Assembly (NCBI GenBank): GCA_002292185.1
Contig: DBBL01000199.1
Location: 6,650-20,116 of the forward strand
DNA from: Akkermansiaceae bacterium UBA985
GTDB lineage: Bacteria; Verrucomicrobiota; Verrucomicrobiia; Verrucomicrobiales; Akkermansiaceae
Reading direction: 5' to 3'
Length of the DNA: 13,467 nucleotides
Made by a program: the position numbers and the translations under genes
Shown: positions 7,385 through 13,467 of the stretch, piece by piece
Layout: every line of letters starts with the position of its first letter
Position numbering within the stretch: position 1 is the first letter of the stretch
The notes under the pieces: model-generated
Told to the model about the DNA's origin: nothing
Database searches by the model: none
Seen by the model: the letters and a program-made list of their open reading frames with translations, nothing else

Positions 7385-7834
7385 TCAGCCTCGATCACGC
7401 TCAGTAGCAGAGATGATTCTGGGCAATAGATACCAAATAACGGCAGCCCCACCAAATAGGCCTCCCATCGTATCCGCAAGCCAATCACCTGAATCATTGC
7501 CTGTTCTCCCAGGAACAAATCCTTGGTGATACTCGTCGAGCCTGCCAATCAGTGAGCAGACGAGGACAATCAGTAAAAAAAGCCACCCTCGCGATAGGCT
7601 CCGCCATTTTAACCCAGTGGATGCTGCCAGCAGTGCTCCCCCAACAGAAAAATAGATAAAATGGAATACTTTATCCATATGTGGAATCTCGTTTGCTTGC
7701 TTAAGAGAGGGATTTGCTGAGGAGAGCACCCAGAGCATCATAGCCCAGCCACTAAACAGCCAAAAATATGCCGCGGACCTTGCAGGAAGGCGCGCGGCAG
7801 TTTGATCAAGAACTGCGGAGAGTCTATTAAACAT
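7385..7834 (-). CDS. VanZ family membrane protein
   Basis: This 149-residue protein has four predicted membrane helices at about residues 22-39, 56-72, 83-98 and 122-138. It carries the two VanZ family motifs: MDKVFHFIYFSVGGALL (53-69) and DEYHQGFVPGRTGNDSGDWL (100-119), the latter a strong match to the family DE-x-x-Q-x-F-x-x-x-R-x-x-x-x-x-D-W pattern, with histidine and glutamine at the usual polar positions. The name comes from a teicoplanin-resistance accessory protein, but most chromosomal relatives have no shown resistance role, and no other van gene is near. The start is 28 bp after the trxA stop on the same strand, so the two genes may share a message. GGAG stands only one base before the ATG, too close for a good ribosome binding site. 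Confidence 0.85.
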   Translation of the reverse strand: MFNRLSAVLDQTAARLPARSAAYFWLFSGWAMMLWVLSSANPSLKQANEIPHMDKVFHFIYFSVGGALLAASTGLKWRSLSRGWLFLLIVLVCSLIGRLDEYHQGFVPGRTGNDSGDWLADTMGGLFGGAAVIWYLLPRIISATERDRG

Positions 7835-7862
7835 GCTCCAGAGCTCGGTTGACGTATTAAAT

Positions 7863-8183
7863 CTAAGCCAGCTCCTCGAGCTTCGACTTTAACTGGTCAA
7901 GCGTTACATTAGCTCCCGTGATGGTATCCTTGACCTCACCGTCTTTGAAAAACAGCAGGCATGGGATGGAACGAACACCATACTTAGCGGCAAGGCTTTG
8001 ATTGGTATCTACCTCTACCTTACCAACATTTGCCGTATCACCAACTGCCTCAGCTAGTTGGTCAATCAAAGGAGAGATCATTTTACAAGGTCCACACCAT
8101 TCAGCCCAGAAATCTACCAGAACGGGCTTATCCGAGTTTATTACCTCGGCCTCAAAATTTGCTTCATTATATGCGTTAGCCAT
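7863..8183 (-). CDS. trxA: Thioredoxin
   Basis: This is a 106-residue cytoplasmic thioredoxin, which reduces protein disulfides using electrons from thioredoxin reductase. The redox motif WCGPC is at residues 29-33, with the preceding VLVDFWAEWC strand and the buried aspartate typical of the family, and the cis-proline is P74. The residue after the cis-proline is cysteine (SIPC) where most thioredoxins have threonine, giving a third cysteine close to the active site. The ATG at 8183 is chosen because it gives the normal thioredoxin N-terminus (MANAYNEANFEAEV); an in-frame ATG at 8207 would add eight residues unlike the family. There is no signal peptide. vanZ follows 28 bp downstream. No Shine-Dalgarno motif precedes either start. 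Confidence 0.95.
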   Translation of the reverse strand: MANAYNEANFEAEVINSDKPVLVDFWAEWCGPCKMISPLIDQLAEAVGDTANVGKVEVDTNQSLAAKYGVRSIPCLLFFKDGEVKDTITGANVTLDQLKSKLEELA

Positions 8184-8337
8184 GACCGAAATATGAACAA
8201 CATGCATGATACGTCAAGCCGCTAGATGACGTGATGCTTAATCTGAAGATCTCACAGCCATCAAACTACGCGATAAAGTGCAATACGCAATACCAGCAGT
8301 ATCGCCGATATCATGCAGCTTGATCTTTAAGGTTCTG

Positions 8338-8430
8338 TTAACGGGGCATGCTGCCTGTTGACAAGGCCAGATAAACAATTAAGCCACCGATTACAAAAAG
8401 AACAATTGGGATGATGAAGTCTTTGGTCAT
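8338..8430 (-). CDS. Putative 30-residue single-helix membrane microprotein
   Basis: A small open frame begins with ATG at 8430 and ends with TAA at 8338. The product reads MTKDFIIPIVLFVIGGLIVY at the N-terminus, then a ten-residue tail ending SMPR. Residues 6-22 would form one membrane helix with a central GG, and charged residues lie only at the ends. An in-frame TAA four codons upstream fixes the start. It lies 50 bp after the stop of the proline-rich gene on the same strand, so it may share that transcript. Such small single-helix proteins are often missed by gene callers. Nothing confirms translation: there is no ribosome binding site, but neither do the confirmed genes here have one. 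I do not recognise a family. Confidence 0.5.
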   Translation of the reverse strand: MTKDFIIPIVLFVIGGLIVYLALSTGSMPR

Positions 8431-8480
8431 TTTAGAATATTATTAGTCATGTAATGAGAACAACATGCGCATTTCTCAGC

Positions 8481-9218
8481 TTAATCAAAAAGCCGGCCCC
8501 AGCCTGGGCTTTCGTGGGTCTCATCATTTACCCAAATATTGGCTGTGCCAAGTTGAACTCCGAGCACGATGACCGCAGCAACAAGAGCAATAGCAGATAA
8601 GACGGTAGCAGTACCTTCGGCTCTCTCAGCAGCAGCCTCTTCAGGGTCAACGACACTGACGGTGGATAACAACGAGTCACTCCCCTCTGCCGGTGTTGGC
8701 ATGGGTTGGGAAGGCTGGATTTGAACCGTGGCCTTGGGCAAGGGCTGACTTGAAGCCCCCGCTGGTTGATCTGTTCCCGGAGTGTCTAGGCCAACTGTTG
8801 GTGCTGGTTCTGGCACAGCCGAATCGGTGGCCTTGGGTTCATCAAAATCGGGGGAAGCAATTTTTAGCGTAGAGGGCTTGGGTGGCGGCACCAAATTTTT
8901 TGCTCCAGCAAAGGATGATGCGGCAACAGTCGGCGCCGCAACAGGGTTGGGAACTTGACCTGTTTGCAACTTAACCGTGGGAGGAGCTTGAGGTGCCCGA
9001 GGAGGAGTCGGGGCAGTTGGCGCAGGCGGAGGAACTGCTGGAGGACCAGATACTGGTGCTTTGAGAGAAATGGTAGGAGCGGGCGCAGGTGGAGAACCAG
9101 CGGCACCAGCATTGCCGTTATCACTTGGATTTGCTTTCAGAGTAACACGAACAGTCTCTTTACGAAGAGGCACTGCTGAAGTTTTCTTCGTTGGTTTGGG
9201 ATTATTGCCTTCAGTCAT
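8481..9218 (-). CDS. Proline-rich tail-anchored protein with repeated T-V-x-L motif
   Basis: I do not recognise a named family for this 245-residue protein. It has a basic N-terminus (residues 8-28, ending ETVRVTLKA), a long disordered Pro/Ala/Thr-rich region, an acidic linker (191-202), one membrane helix at about 205-224, and a 20-residue tail ending WGRLFD. Within the disordered part a short motif, roughly [PSAE]-T-[VIL]-x-[LIV], recurs at about 21, 48, 80, 116, 140, 163 and 185 (for example PTISLKAP, PTVKLQTG, PTVGLDTP, ATVQIQPS). There is no signal peptide, so most of the protein should stay in the cytoplasm, anchored by its C-terminal helix. The repeats could be docking motifs, though that is inference. 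A sigma70-like promoter lies upstream at 9291-9318, and the microprotein follows. From memory, similar proteins occur in Verrucomicrobiota. Confidence 0.8.
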   Translation of the reverse strand: MTEGNNPKPTKKTSAVPLRKETVRVTLKANPSDNGNAGAAGSPPAPAPTISLKAPVSGPPAVPPPAPTAPTPPRAPQAPPTVKLQTGQVPNPVAAPTVAASSFAGAKNLVPPPKPSTLKIASPDFDEPKATDSAVPEPAPTVGLDTPGTDQPAGASSQPLPKATVQIQPSQPMPTPAEGSDSLLSTVSVVDPEEAAAERAEGTATVLSAIALVAAVIVLGVQLGTANIWVNDETHESPGWGRLFD

Positions 9219-9290
9219 ATAATTATCAGCTTAAGTTAGGGTAAATGAATATTTAGATATTCTTTATAATAAATATCCAGTTAGATGTGT

Positions 9291-9318
9291 ATTCTATAAT
9301 AATAATAATTTAAGTCAA
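9291..9318 (-). promoter_or_regulatory. Sigma70-type promoter of the proline-rich gene
   Basis: On the minus strand TTGACT (9318-9313) and TAGAAT (9296-9291) are 16 bp apart, each matching the consensus hexamer at five of six positions, with an all A/T spacer of ATT repeats. Transcription would start near 9284, about 65 nt before the ATG at 9218. Confidence 0.55.
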
Positions 9319-9427
9319 CAATAAAGGTCACGCTCGAGCAGCGTCTCAAGGTCTGAAAAATAGCTTTATTCTCATCTCAAAGCAAGAGGCGAAGCACAAG
9401 TTTGTCTTTTAGATATATGGAATGGAT

Positions 9428-9476
9428 AAAAAAGAAGGGCGCCTGGCGGATTAATCCAACCAGACGCCCAGCCCTT
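9428..9476 (-). terminator. Intrinsic terminator after the LysM gene
   Basis: A long hairpin pairs GGGCG (9437-9441) with CGCCC (9465-9469) and CTGG (9443-9446) with CCAG (9460-9463), and its apex contains the self-complementary GGATTAATCC (9448-9457). On the minus strand it is followed by UUCUUUUUU, which makes it a terminator for the LysM transcript. An outer AAGGGC/GCCCTT pair (9435-9440, 9471-9476) offers an alternative stem. The plus strand has only TTTT after the stem, so weak bidirectional action is possible. Confidence 0.8.
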
Positions 9477-9538
9477 TTCGTCGTTATGTTCTCCCTGGGG
9501 AGAATTGTCTGCGTTTTCCTGTCGCTAACAAATGGTCA

Positions 9539-10435
9539 TTAAAATTTTGGCACATACAGCTCTGAACCTTTGGCTAAAGTTGTGTTTTGGCTTAGGCTCA
9601 GACCGTTCAGCTCATTGAGTTGTGTGGTGCTAGAACCATGCCTTGAAGCAAATTGCCCGTAGGTGATTTGCTGGTCTACCGTGATGGTTCTTATCGTAGG
9701 CTCTGCGCCAGCTTTCGGTGTAGAAGGTGCGGGCTGCTTCACTGGAGTTTTTTTCTGGCTTGCTAGCTCCGTTCTTTTGGGGGCGGTACTAGCAGCTGCT
9801 TTTTGAGGCTTTTGAGCGTTTTTAACAGCATTCGAAGCTGAGGCCGTTGCTCTGCCATCAATTCGCAATGTCTGACCTACATACATTTTGGTCGGTACGA
9901 CCTCCGGGTTTGCTGCCTGCAAACTCTTCATAGATACATTATGAATCCGGGCAATGGAGTAAAAGGTCTCACCACTTTTCACTTGGTGCTTGGCTAAGTT
10001 TGTCACAGCAGGTGCGCTGGCTTGCCTTGATGAGGTAACCGGAGCTGCAGCGCCAGGGATACGAAGCTTTTGACCAACGATGATACGATCATTCGGGAGA
10101 TCGTTCTCCTTAAGAATAGCGGCGACTGAAGTTTGATGAGATGTCGCGATGCGACTCAACACATCCCCCTGTTTAACCACATAGCTATTTGCTACTGGCT
10201 CAGTTGCGGCGACAGCTAGCGCTTTGGGTGTTTGTTTTGGTTTGGCAGCCATCGCTGTAGCCGGCTTTTCAGCGAGTAGCGCTTTTAAACGGCTCAAATC
10301 TTGCTCAAGTTGGCTGATTTTACGTTCGTGCGCATCGGCACGCGCACGGAGAAATTCTACATCACTCTGAGTTTGACCAAAAGCGGTCGATACAGAGATA
10401 CATACAATAATGGAATTAAGGACTAAGGTTTTCAT
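9539..10435 (-). CDS. Secreted LysM-domain protein with N-terminal coiled coil
   Basis: This protein of 298 residues (from the ATG at 10435) has a Sec signal peptide, MKTLVLNSIIVCISVSTAFG, with cleavage expected before QTQ. A coiled coil follows at about residues 24-57. Two clear LysM domains, which bind the glycan chains of peptidoglycan, cover about 84-127 (YVVKQGDVLSRIATSH through VGQKLRIPG) and 150-194 (HQVKSGETFYSIARIHNV through VGQTLRIDG). A third, degenerate LysM-like unit forms the C-terminus (about 250-298). Ala/Lys/Pro-rich linkers separate them. There is no hydrolase domain, so it is probably a cell-wall-binding or division/scaffold protein rather than an enzyme; YbgF-like or SPOR-less division roles cannot be told apart. 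An in-frame ATG at 10447 would add four residues (MGSV). It is transcribed away from the ATPase gene and ends in a strong terminator. Confidence 0.88.
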   Translation of the reverse strand: MKTLVLNSIIVCISVSTAFGQTQSDVEFLRARADAHERKISQLEQDLSRLKALLAEKPATAMAAKPKQTPKALAVAATEPVANSYVVKQGDVLSRIATSHQTSVAAILKENDLPNDRIIVGQKLRIPGAAAPVTSSRQASAPAVTNLAKHQVKSGETFYSIARIHNVSMKSLQAANPEVVPTKMYVGQTLRIDGRATASASNAVKNAQKPQKAAASTAPKRTELASQKKTPVKQPAPSTPKAGAEPTIRTITVDQQITYGQFASRHGSSTTQLNELNGLSLSQNTTLAKGSELYVPKF

Positions 10436-10460
10436 AACGGAGCCCATTATTCTAAAAACT

Positions 10461-10473
10461 TTGCATCTTGCAA
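10461..10473. repeat. Short inverted repeat in the divergent LysM/ATPase intergenic region
   Basis: TTGCA and TGCAA are separated by TCT, 14 bp upstream of the farther LysM start codon. It could be a small operator or chance. The 175-bp gap (10448-10622) must hold divergent promoters, but I could not place convincing -35/-10 pairs for either gene. Confidence 0.3.
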
Positions 10474-10622
10474 GAAAAAGTTTAAGATTTCCTTAATATT
10501 TTGGTCTCTTAAGTATCTAAAGCCTTGATTTGCGGCGTTCGCCAGCTTCATTTTTGTTAAAAAATAGTTGTTTCCCTCAATTGCGCCTTCCCAAGACCGC
10601 CTAAAATATCTCAAATGTCATC

Positions 10623-13046
10623 ATGCACATCCAAGCGAGTGATTACGAAAAATTGGGCTCTTTCTATTTAGGTCGTGGCTTTGATCTCAAACAAAATAAA
10701 CTCAAAGATGAATTAGTTCTCTATGACTCCAAGGACCTGGTTACCCACGGTGTCGTGCTTGGCATGACCGGATCAGGTAAAACAGGCCTTTGTATTTCTA
10801 TTCTCGAGGAAGCAGCGATGGACAACATACCTGCTATTATCATTGACCCTAAAGGCGACATCTCAAACTTGATGCTCAACTTTCCCGATTTTGAGCCCTC
10901 AGATTTTAGACCCTGGATTAATGAGGATGACGCTGCTAAAAAGGGCAAAACACCCAACGAGTTCGCAGAAAAAACCGCCACCATGTGGAAAGAAGGCATT
11001 GGCTCATGGGGACAAAGCCCGGAAAGGGTCAGAGAATTCCGAGACAAAGTGGATGTGAACATATTCACGCCCGGCAGCAAAGCCGGCATACCCGTATCCA
11101 TTTTAAGTTCTCTCGAAGTCCCTCCCTTCGAGGTGCTCGACGATGGAGAACTACTCGGCGACCGAATCGAAAGCACGGTCAGCTCGTTACTTTCATTGGT
11201 AGGTGTCGATGCCGACCCCATCCAAAGCCCCGAGGCCGTCATCCTAGGCACCATCTTCAATCACTGCTGGCAGAACGGACAAAATCTCTCGCTTGAGTCG
11301 CTCATCCGCCACCTGCAGAAACCTCCCTTTGATAAAGTGGGCGTCCTCGACGTCAACTCCTTTATGAATGCCAAGCAGCGTCAAAAAATCGCGCTGAAGT
11401 TCAACTCATTACTCGCCTCTCCAGGTTTCTCAACCTGGATGGAAGGCCCGCCACTTGACATATCCAACATGATGCACAGCCCGGAAGGCAAACCGCGCAT
11501 GTCGATCTTCTCCATCGCCCACCTCAGTGACGCCGAGCGGATGTTTTTTGTCAGTCTACTGCTCAACCAAATGTTAGGATGGATGCGCACCCAAAGCGGC
11601 ACGACTAGCCTGCGCGCGCTACTCTATATGGATGAGATCTACGGCTTCCTGCCTCCGTCAGCAAACCCACCGAGTAAAAAACCAATGATGACCATGCTTA
11701 AACAAGGTCGTGCATTCGGACTCGGCTGCCTGCTGGCTACCCAGAACCCCGTGGACCTCGACTACAAGGCACTCTCCAACATCGGCACCTGGTGGCTGGG
11801 CCGACTACAAACCGAACGCGACAAGGCTCGTGTGCTAGATGGCCTCGAAGGTGCCGCCGCATCCCAGGATGGGGGTTTTAATCGCCGAAGGATGGAAGAA
11901 CTTCTCGCCAGCCTCGGCTCTCGTGTCTTCCTGATGAACAACGTGCATGAAGACTCTGCTGTGGTCTTCCATGTCCGCTGGGTGATGAGCTACCTCTGCG
12001 GTCCCCTCACCCGCACCAAGATCAAAAAACTCATGGACCCTAAGCGCGACCAGTTCCTCTCGGGCAAAGGCAAGCAATTGGTCGCAGCACAGTCGTCCAA
12101 CCCGATGGCCATGCCTGCCACCTCCCAGGAAAGCGCAGCCGGCGAACGGCCCGTCGTCGGCTCAGGTGTCAAAGAATACTTCATTCCTTTCGCTGGTGAG
12201 TCGGACGGCATCACCTACAAGCCAGCACTGATCCGCGAAGCCAACGTGCACTTCTCCTCCAATAAGTGCGGTATCGACGGCTCACGTCTGTTGCGCTTCA
12301 CCAATGCCATCACAGACCAAGGTATCGACTGGAGCCACGATGCTGGCTGCACCCACCCCGTGAAGTCGTTGAAGGACAAACCGCGCAAAGGCTGCGGCTT
12401 CCATGAGCTACCTGGCTTTGCCATGAATGCCGATAACTACAAACAAGTTACCAAAGACTTTGCCGATTACATTTACCGCAACGAGCGAGTGGAAATCTTC
12501 TACTGTCCACTTTTCAAATCCTACTCCCAGCTCGGTGAAAGCGAAGGAGCCTTCCGCGGCCGTCTCTCCACTCAGGCCCGCGAAATACGTGATGACGCTG
12601 TGGAAAAACTTCGCGATAAATATGAAGCTAAGATCAAAACCAAGGAAGGACAGGTTGATCGAGCCGAAAACACCCTCGCCAAGGAAGAAGCCGAAGCCAG
12701 CAGCGCCGCATGGGACATCGGAGCAAAGGTCCTCGGGGGATTGTTGGGCAATTTGTTAGGAGGCCGCCGCCGCTCATCGTCCAGTACTGTTAGCAGTGCA
12801 GGACGTGCCTATAAACAACGCCGCGATGTCAAGATTGCCGAAAACAAAATCGAAAACCTTGAGGAGGACATTGCCGAGCTTGAAGCCGAGCTTGCCGAAG
12901 AAATCAAAGAGCTAGAACTCGAATTCAATCCTGCCACTGTCAAACTTGAGAATGAGGTCATCAAACCCTACAAAAAAGACATCGATATTCAAACCATCGC
13001 TCTCGTCTGGCTGCCTTATGATCGAGACGGTGAAAAAGTTTGGTAA
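10623..13046 (+). CDS. HerA-like P-loop ATPase with coiled-coil C-terminus
   Basis: This 807-residue protein is a HerA/FtsK-superfamily ATPase (COG0433-like, DUF87/DUF853 type), a hexameric motor class that usually moves DNA or protein. Walker A is GMTGSGKT at residues 47-54, followed by the typical AIIIDPKGD strand (71-79). Walker B is LLYMDEIYGFLPP (333-345; D337, E338), and the polar sensor strand is LLATQNPVDLD (370-380). HerA itself starts with a beta-barrel HAS domain; here only about 40 residues precede Walker A. The C-terminal third (about 515-807) has a conserved beta-rich part, a coiled coil (about 650-693), a glycine-zipper stretch GAKVLGGLLGNLLGGRRR (700-717), a serine-rich turn and a second coiled coil (735-767). 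No NurA-type nuclease lies beside it. The family is widespread and, as far as I recall, uncharacterised. The ATG at 10623 lacks a Shine-Dalgarno motif. Confidence 0.85.
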   Translation: MHIQASDYEKLGSFYLGRGFDLKQNKLKDELVLYDSKDLVTHGVVLGMTGSGKTGLCISILEEAAMDNIPAIIIDPKGDISNLMLNFPDFEPSDFRPWINEDDAAKKGKTPNEFAEKTATMWKEGIGSWGQSPERVREFRDKVDVNIFTPGSKAGIPVSILSSLEVPPFEVLDDGELLGDRIESTVSSLLSLVGVDADPIQSPEAVILGTIFNHCWQNGQNLSLESLIRHLQKPPFDKVGVLDVNSFMNAKQRQKIALKFNSLLASPGFSTWMEGPPLDISNMMHSPEGKPRMSIFSIAHLSDAERMFFVSLLLNQMLGWMRTQSGTTSLRALLYMDEIYGFLPPSANPPSKKPMMTMLKQGRAFGLGCLLATQNPVDLDYKALSNIGTWWLGRLQTERDKARVLDGLEGAAASQDGGFNRRRMEELLASLGSRVFLMNNVHEDSAVVFHVRWVMSYLCGPLTRTKIKKLMDPKRDQFLSGKGKQLVAAQSSNPMAMPATSQESAAGERPVVGSGVKEYFIPFAGESDGITYKPALIREANVHFSSNKCGIDGSRLLRFTNAITDQGIDWSHDAGCTHPVKSLKDKPRKGCGFHELPGFAMNADNYKQVTKDFADYIYRNERVEIFYCPLFKSYSQLGESEGAFRGRLSTQAREIRDDAVEKLRDKYEAKIKTKEGQVDRAENTLAKEEAEASSAAWDIGAKVLGGLLGNLLGGRRRSSSSTVSSAGRAYKQRRDVKIAENKIENLEEDIAELEAELAEEIKELELEFNPATVKLENEVIKPYKKDIDIQTIALVWLPYDRDGEKVW

Positions 13047-13148
13047 TCAGCGCAGCTGAATATAACAGCTTCGCCCCTCATTTAACGGTATAAGAAATAT
13101 GCAGTTACTCCTTCATCAATTCACTCATTTTGCTATACCAAGAAGGTA

Positions 13149-13467
13149 ATGTTTGCCCAAAAAACATTCTGGATCCAATGCAAATCGTCTCGTTCATACG
13201 AATCTATGGACGAAGAGGAGCATGCTGCGATGGTATCTATCATGCGTAATCTCTCGAGATTCTGTGGTATTACTGTGCTCACCTATAGCATCGAATCGGG
13301 CAACTTAAGCATGCTGGTTAGCTGCCCCGCACGGGAGCATCACATGGAATATTTTCAAGATGGCGAAAATGAACCCACTGGCAGCGGCATGGAGCGCCTC
13401 TTCCAACATCTACGCAAACTCTATACTTCGTCCCATGTCGAGGGTCTGGCTGCTGAATACCAATCCC
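13149..13467 (+). CDS. Y1 (REP-associated) transposase-like protein without HUH histidines, 3' end outside window
   Basis: The frame is open from ATG at 13149 to the window edge (106 codons). The visible part matches the layout of Y1/REP-associated tyrosine transposases: a short strand (FWIQCKSSR), a polar segment with acidic residues (MDEEEHAAM), a helix (MVSIMRNLSRFCGI), then the strand pair VLTYSIESGNLSMLVSCPA. In active members the last part reads like TYxxMSNHFHLLxxVP, with two metal-binding histidines. Here the aligned residues are N52 and S54, so DNA-nicking chemistry should be lost. The catalytic tyrosine would lie beyond the window. AGAAGG stands two bases before the ATG, and the start overlaps the stop of a 16-codon frame (13099-13149). 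It lies 102 bp after the ATPase gene. A diverged pseudogene or a domesticated DNA- or RNA-binding protein both remain possible. Confidence 0.6.
   Translation, partial: MFAQKTFWIQCKSSRSYESMDEEEHAAMVSIMRNLSRFCGITVLTYSIESGNLSMLVSCPAREHHMEYFQDGENEPTGSGMERLFQHLRKLYTSSHVEGLAAEYQS

Larger units (their letters stand above)
9219..9538. other. A/T-rich intergenic region between the LysM and proline-rich genes
   Basis: This 320-bp gap has no convincing gene on either strand. It holds the terminator of the LysM gene (9428-9476), a small hairpin nearer that gene's stop (TTCTCC at 9489-9494 with GGAGAA at 9499-9504), and the promoter of the proline-rich gene (9291-9318) with a leader of about 65 nt. Between 9325 and 9425 I see nothing recognisable. 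Confidence 0.6.

Noticed and set aside
7385..7834. VanZ homologue as a glycopeptide-resistance gene
   Set aside because: No vanR/S/H/A/X is nearby, the neighbours are housekeeping genes, and VanZ-family proteins are common in genomes without resistance.
8188..8217. TTGACG/TATTTC pair as a trxA promoter
   Set aside because: Spacing of 18 and a weak -10 would put the transcript start at the ATG itself. Possible for a leaderless message, but too weak to call.
8864..9179. Open frames overlapping the proline-rich gene in other frames
   Set aside because: Their low-complexity Leu/Arg-rich products simply mirror the repetitive proline codons of the real gene.
10623..13467. HerA-like ATPase plus transposase-like gene as an antiphage or defence island
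   Set aside because: HerA-based defence systems pair with a nuclease, SIR2 or DUF4297 protein next door. None is visible, and the surrounding genes are core functions.

Overview
The window reads as a stretch of ordinary chromosome from a Gram-negative bacterium with peptidoglycan. My best guess is a member of the Verrucomicrobiota. That rests on recall of family style (a long threonine/valine-motif proline-rich protein, a Y1-transposase-like protein of the type expanded in that phylum, RNase G beside a rod-shape gene) and on the near absence of Shine-Dalgarno motifs; it is an inference, not a database result. No phage, integron, insertion sequence, CRISPR array or rRNA/tRNA gene is visible.

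Region 1 (1-6824, + strand) holds seven genes, several about cell-envelope growth. The window opens inside penicillin-binding protein 2 (mrdA), followed by ribonuclease G/E (rng), a small acidic membrane protein, an uncharacterised membrane-anchored protein abutting lemA (2 bp apart), a D-alanyl-D-alanine carboxypeptidase that appears to be a lipoprotein, and bioF. The mrdA-rng proximity recalls the mreBCD/rng neighbourhood of proteobacteria. PBP2 cross-links new peptidoglycan and the carboxypeptidase trims its pentapeptides, so these two act on the same polymer.

Region 2 (6825-10447, - strand) is read right to left: a LysM protein with a secretion signal, a strong terminator, a proline-rich tail-anchored protein with its own sigma70-like promoter, a 30-residue single-helix microprotein, thioredoxin (trxA), a VanZ-family membrane protein, and ribosomal protein L28 (rpmB), ended by an intrinsic terminator that faces bioF.

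Region 3 (10448-13467, + strand) starts from a divergent intergenic region and carries a large HerA-like ATPase with an unusual C-terminal coiled-coil/glycine-zipper/coiled-coil module. The window then runs into the start of a Y1 (HUH) transposase-like protein whose catalytic His-x-His pair is replaced by Asn and Ser.

The most notable points are the HUH-less transposase-like protein, the proline-rich protein with about seven spaced copies of a short T-V-x-L motif plus its companion microprotein, the lipoprotein form of the carboxypeptidase, and the lack of well-spaced ribosome binding sites at all fourteen inspected starts. I do not see a complete undescribed multi-gene system that I could defend from sequence alone.
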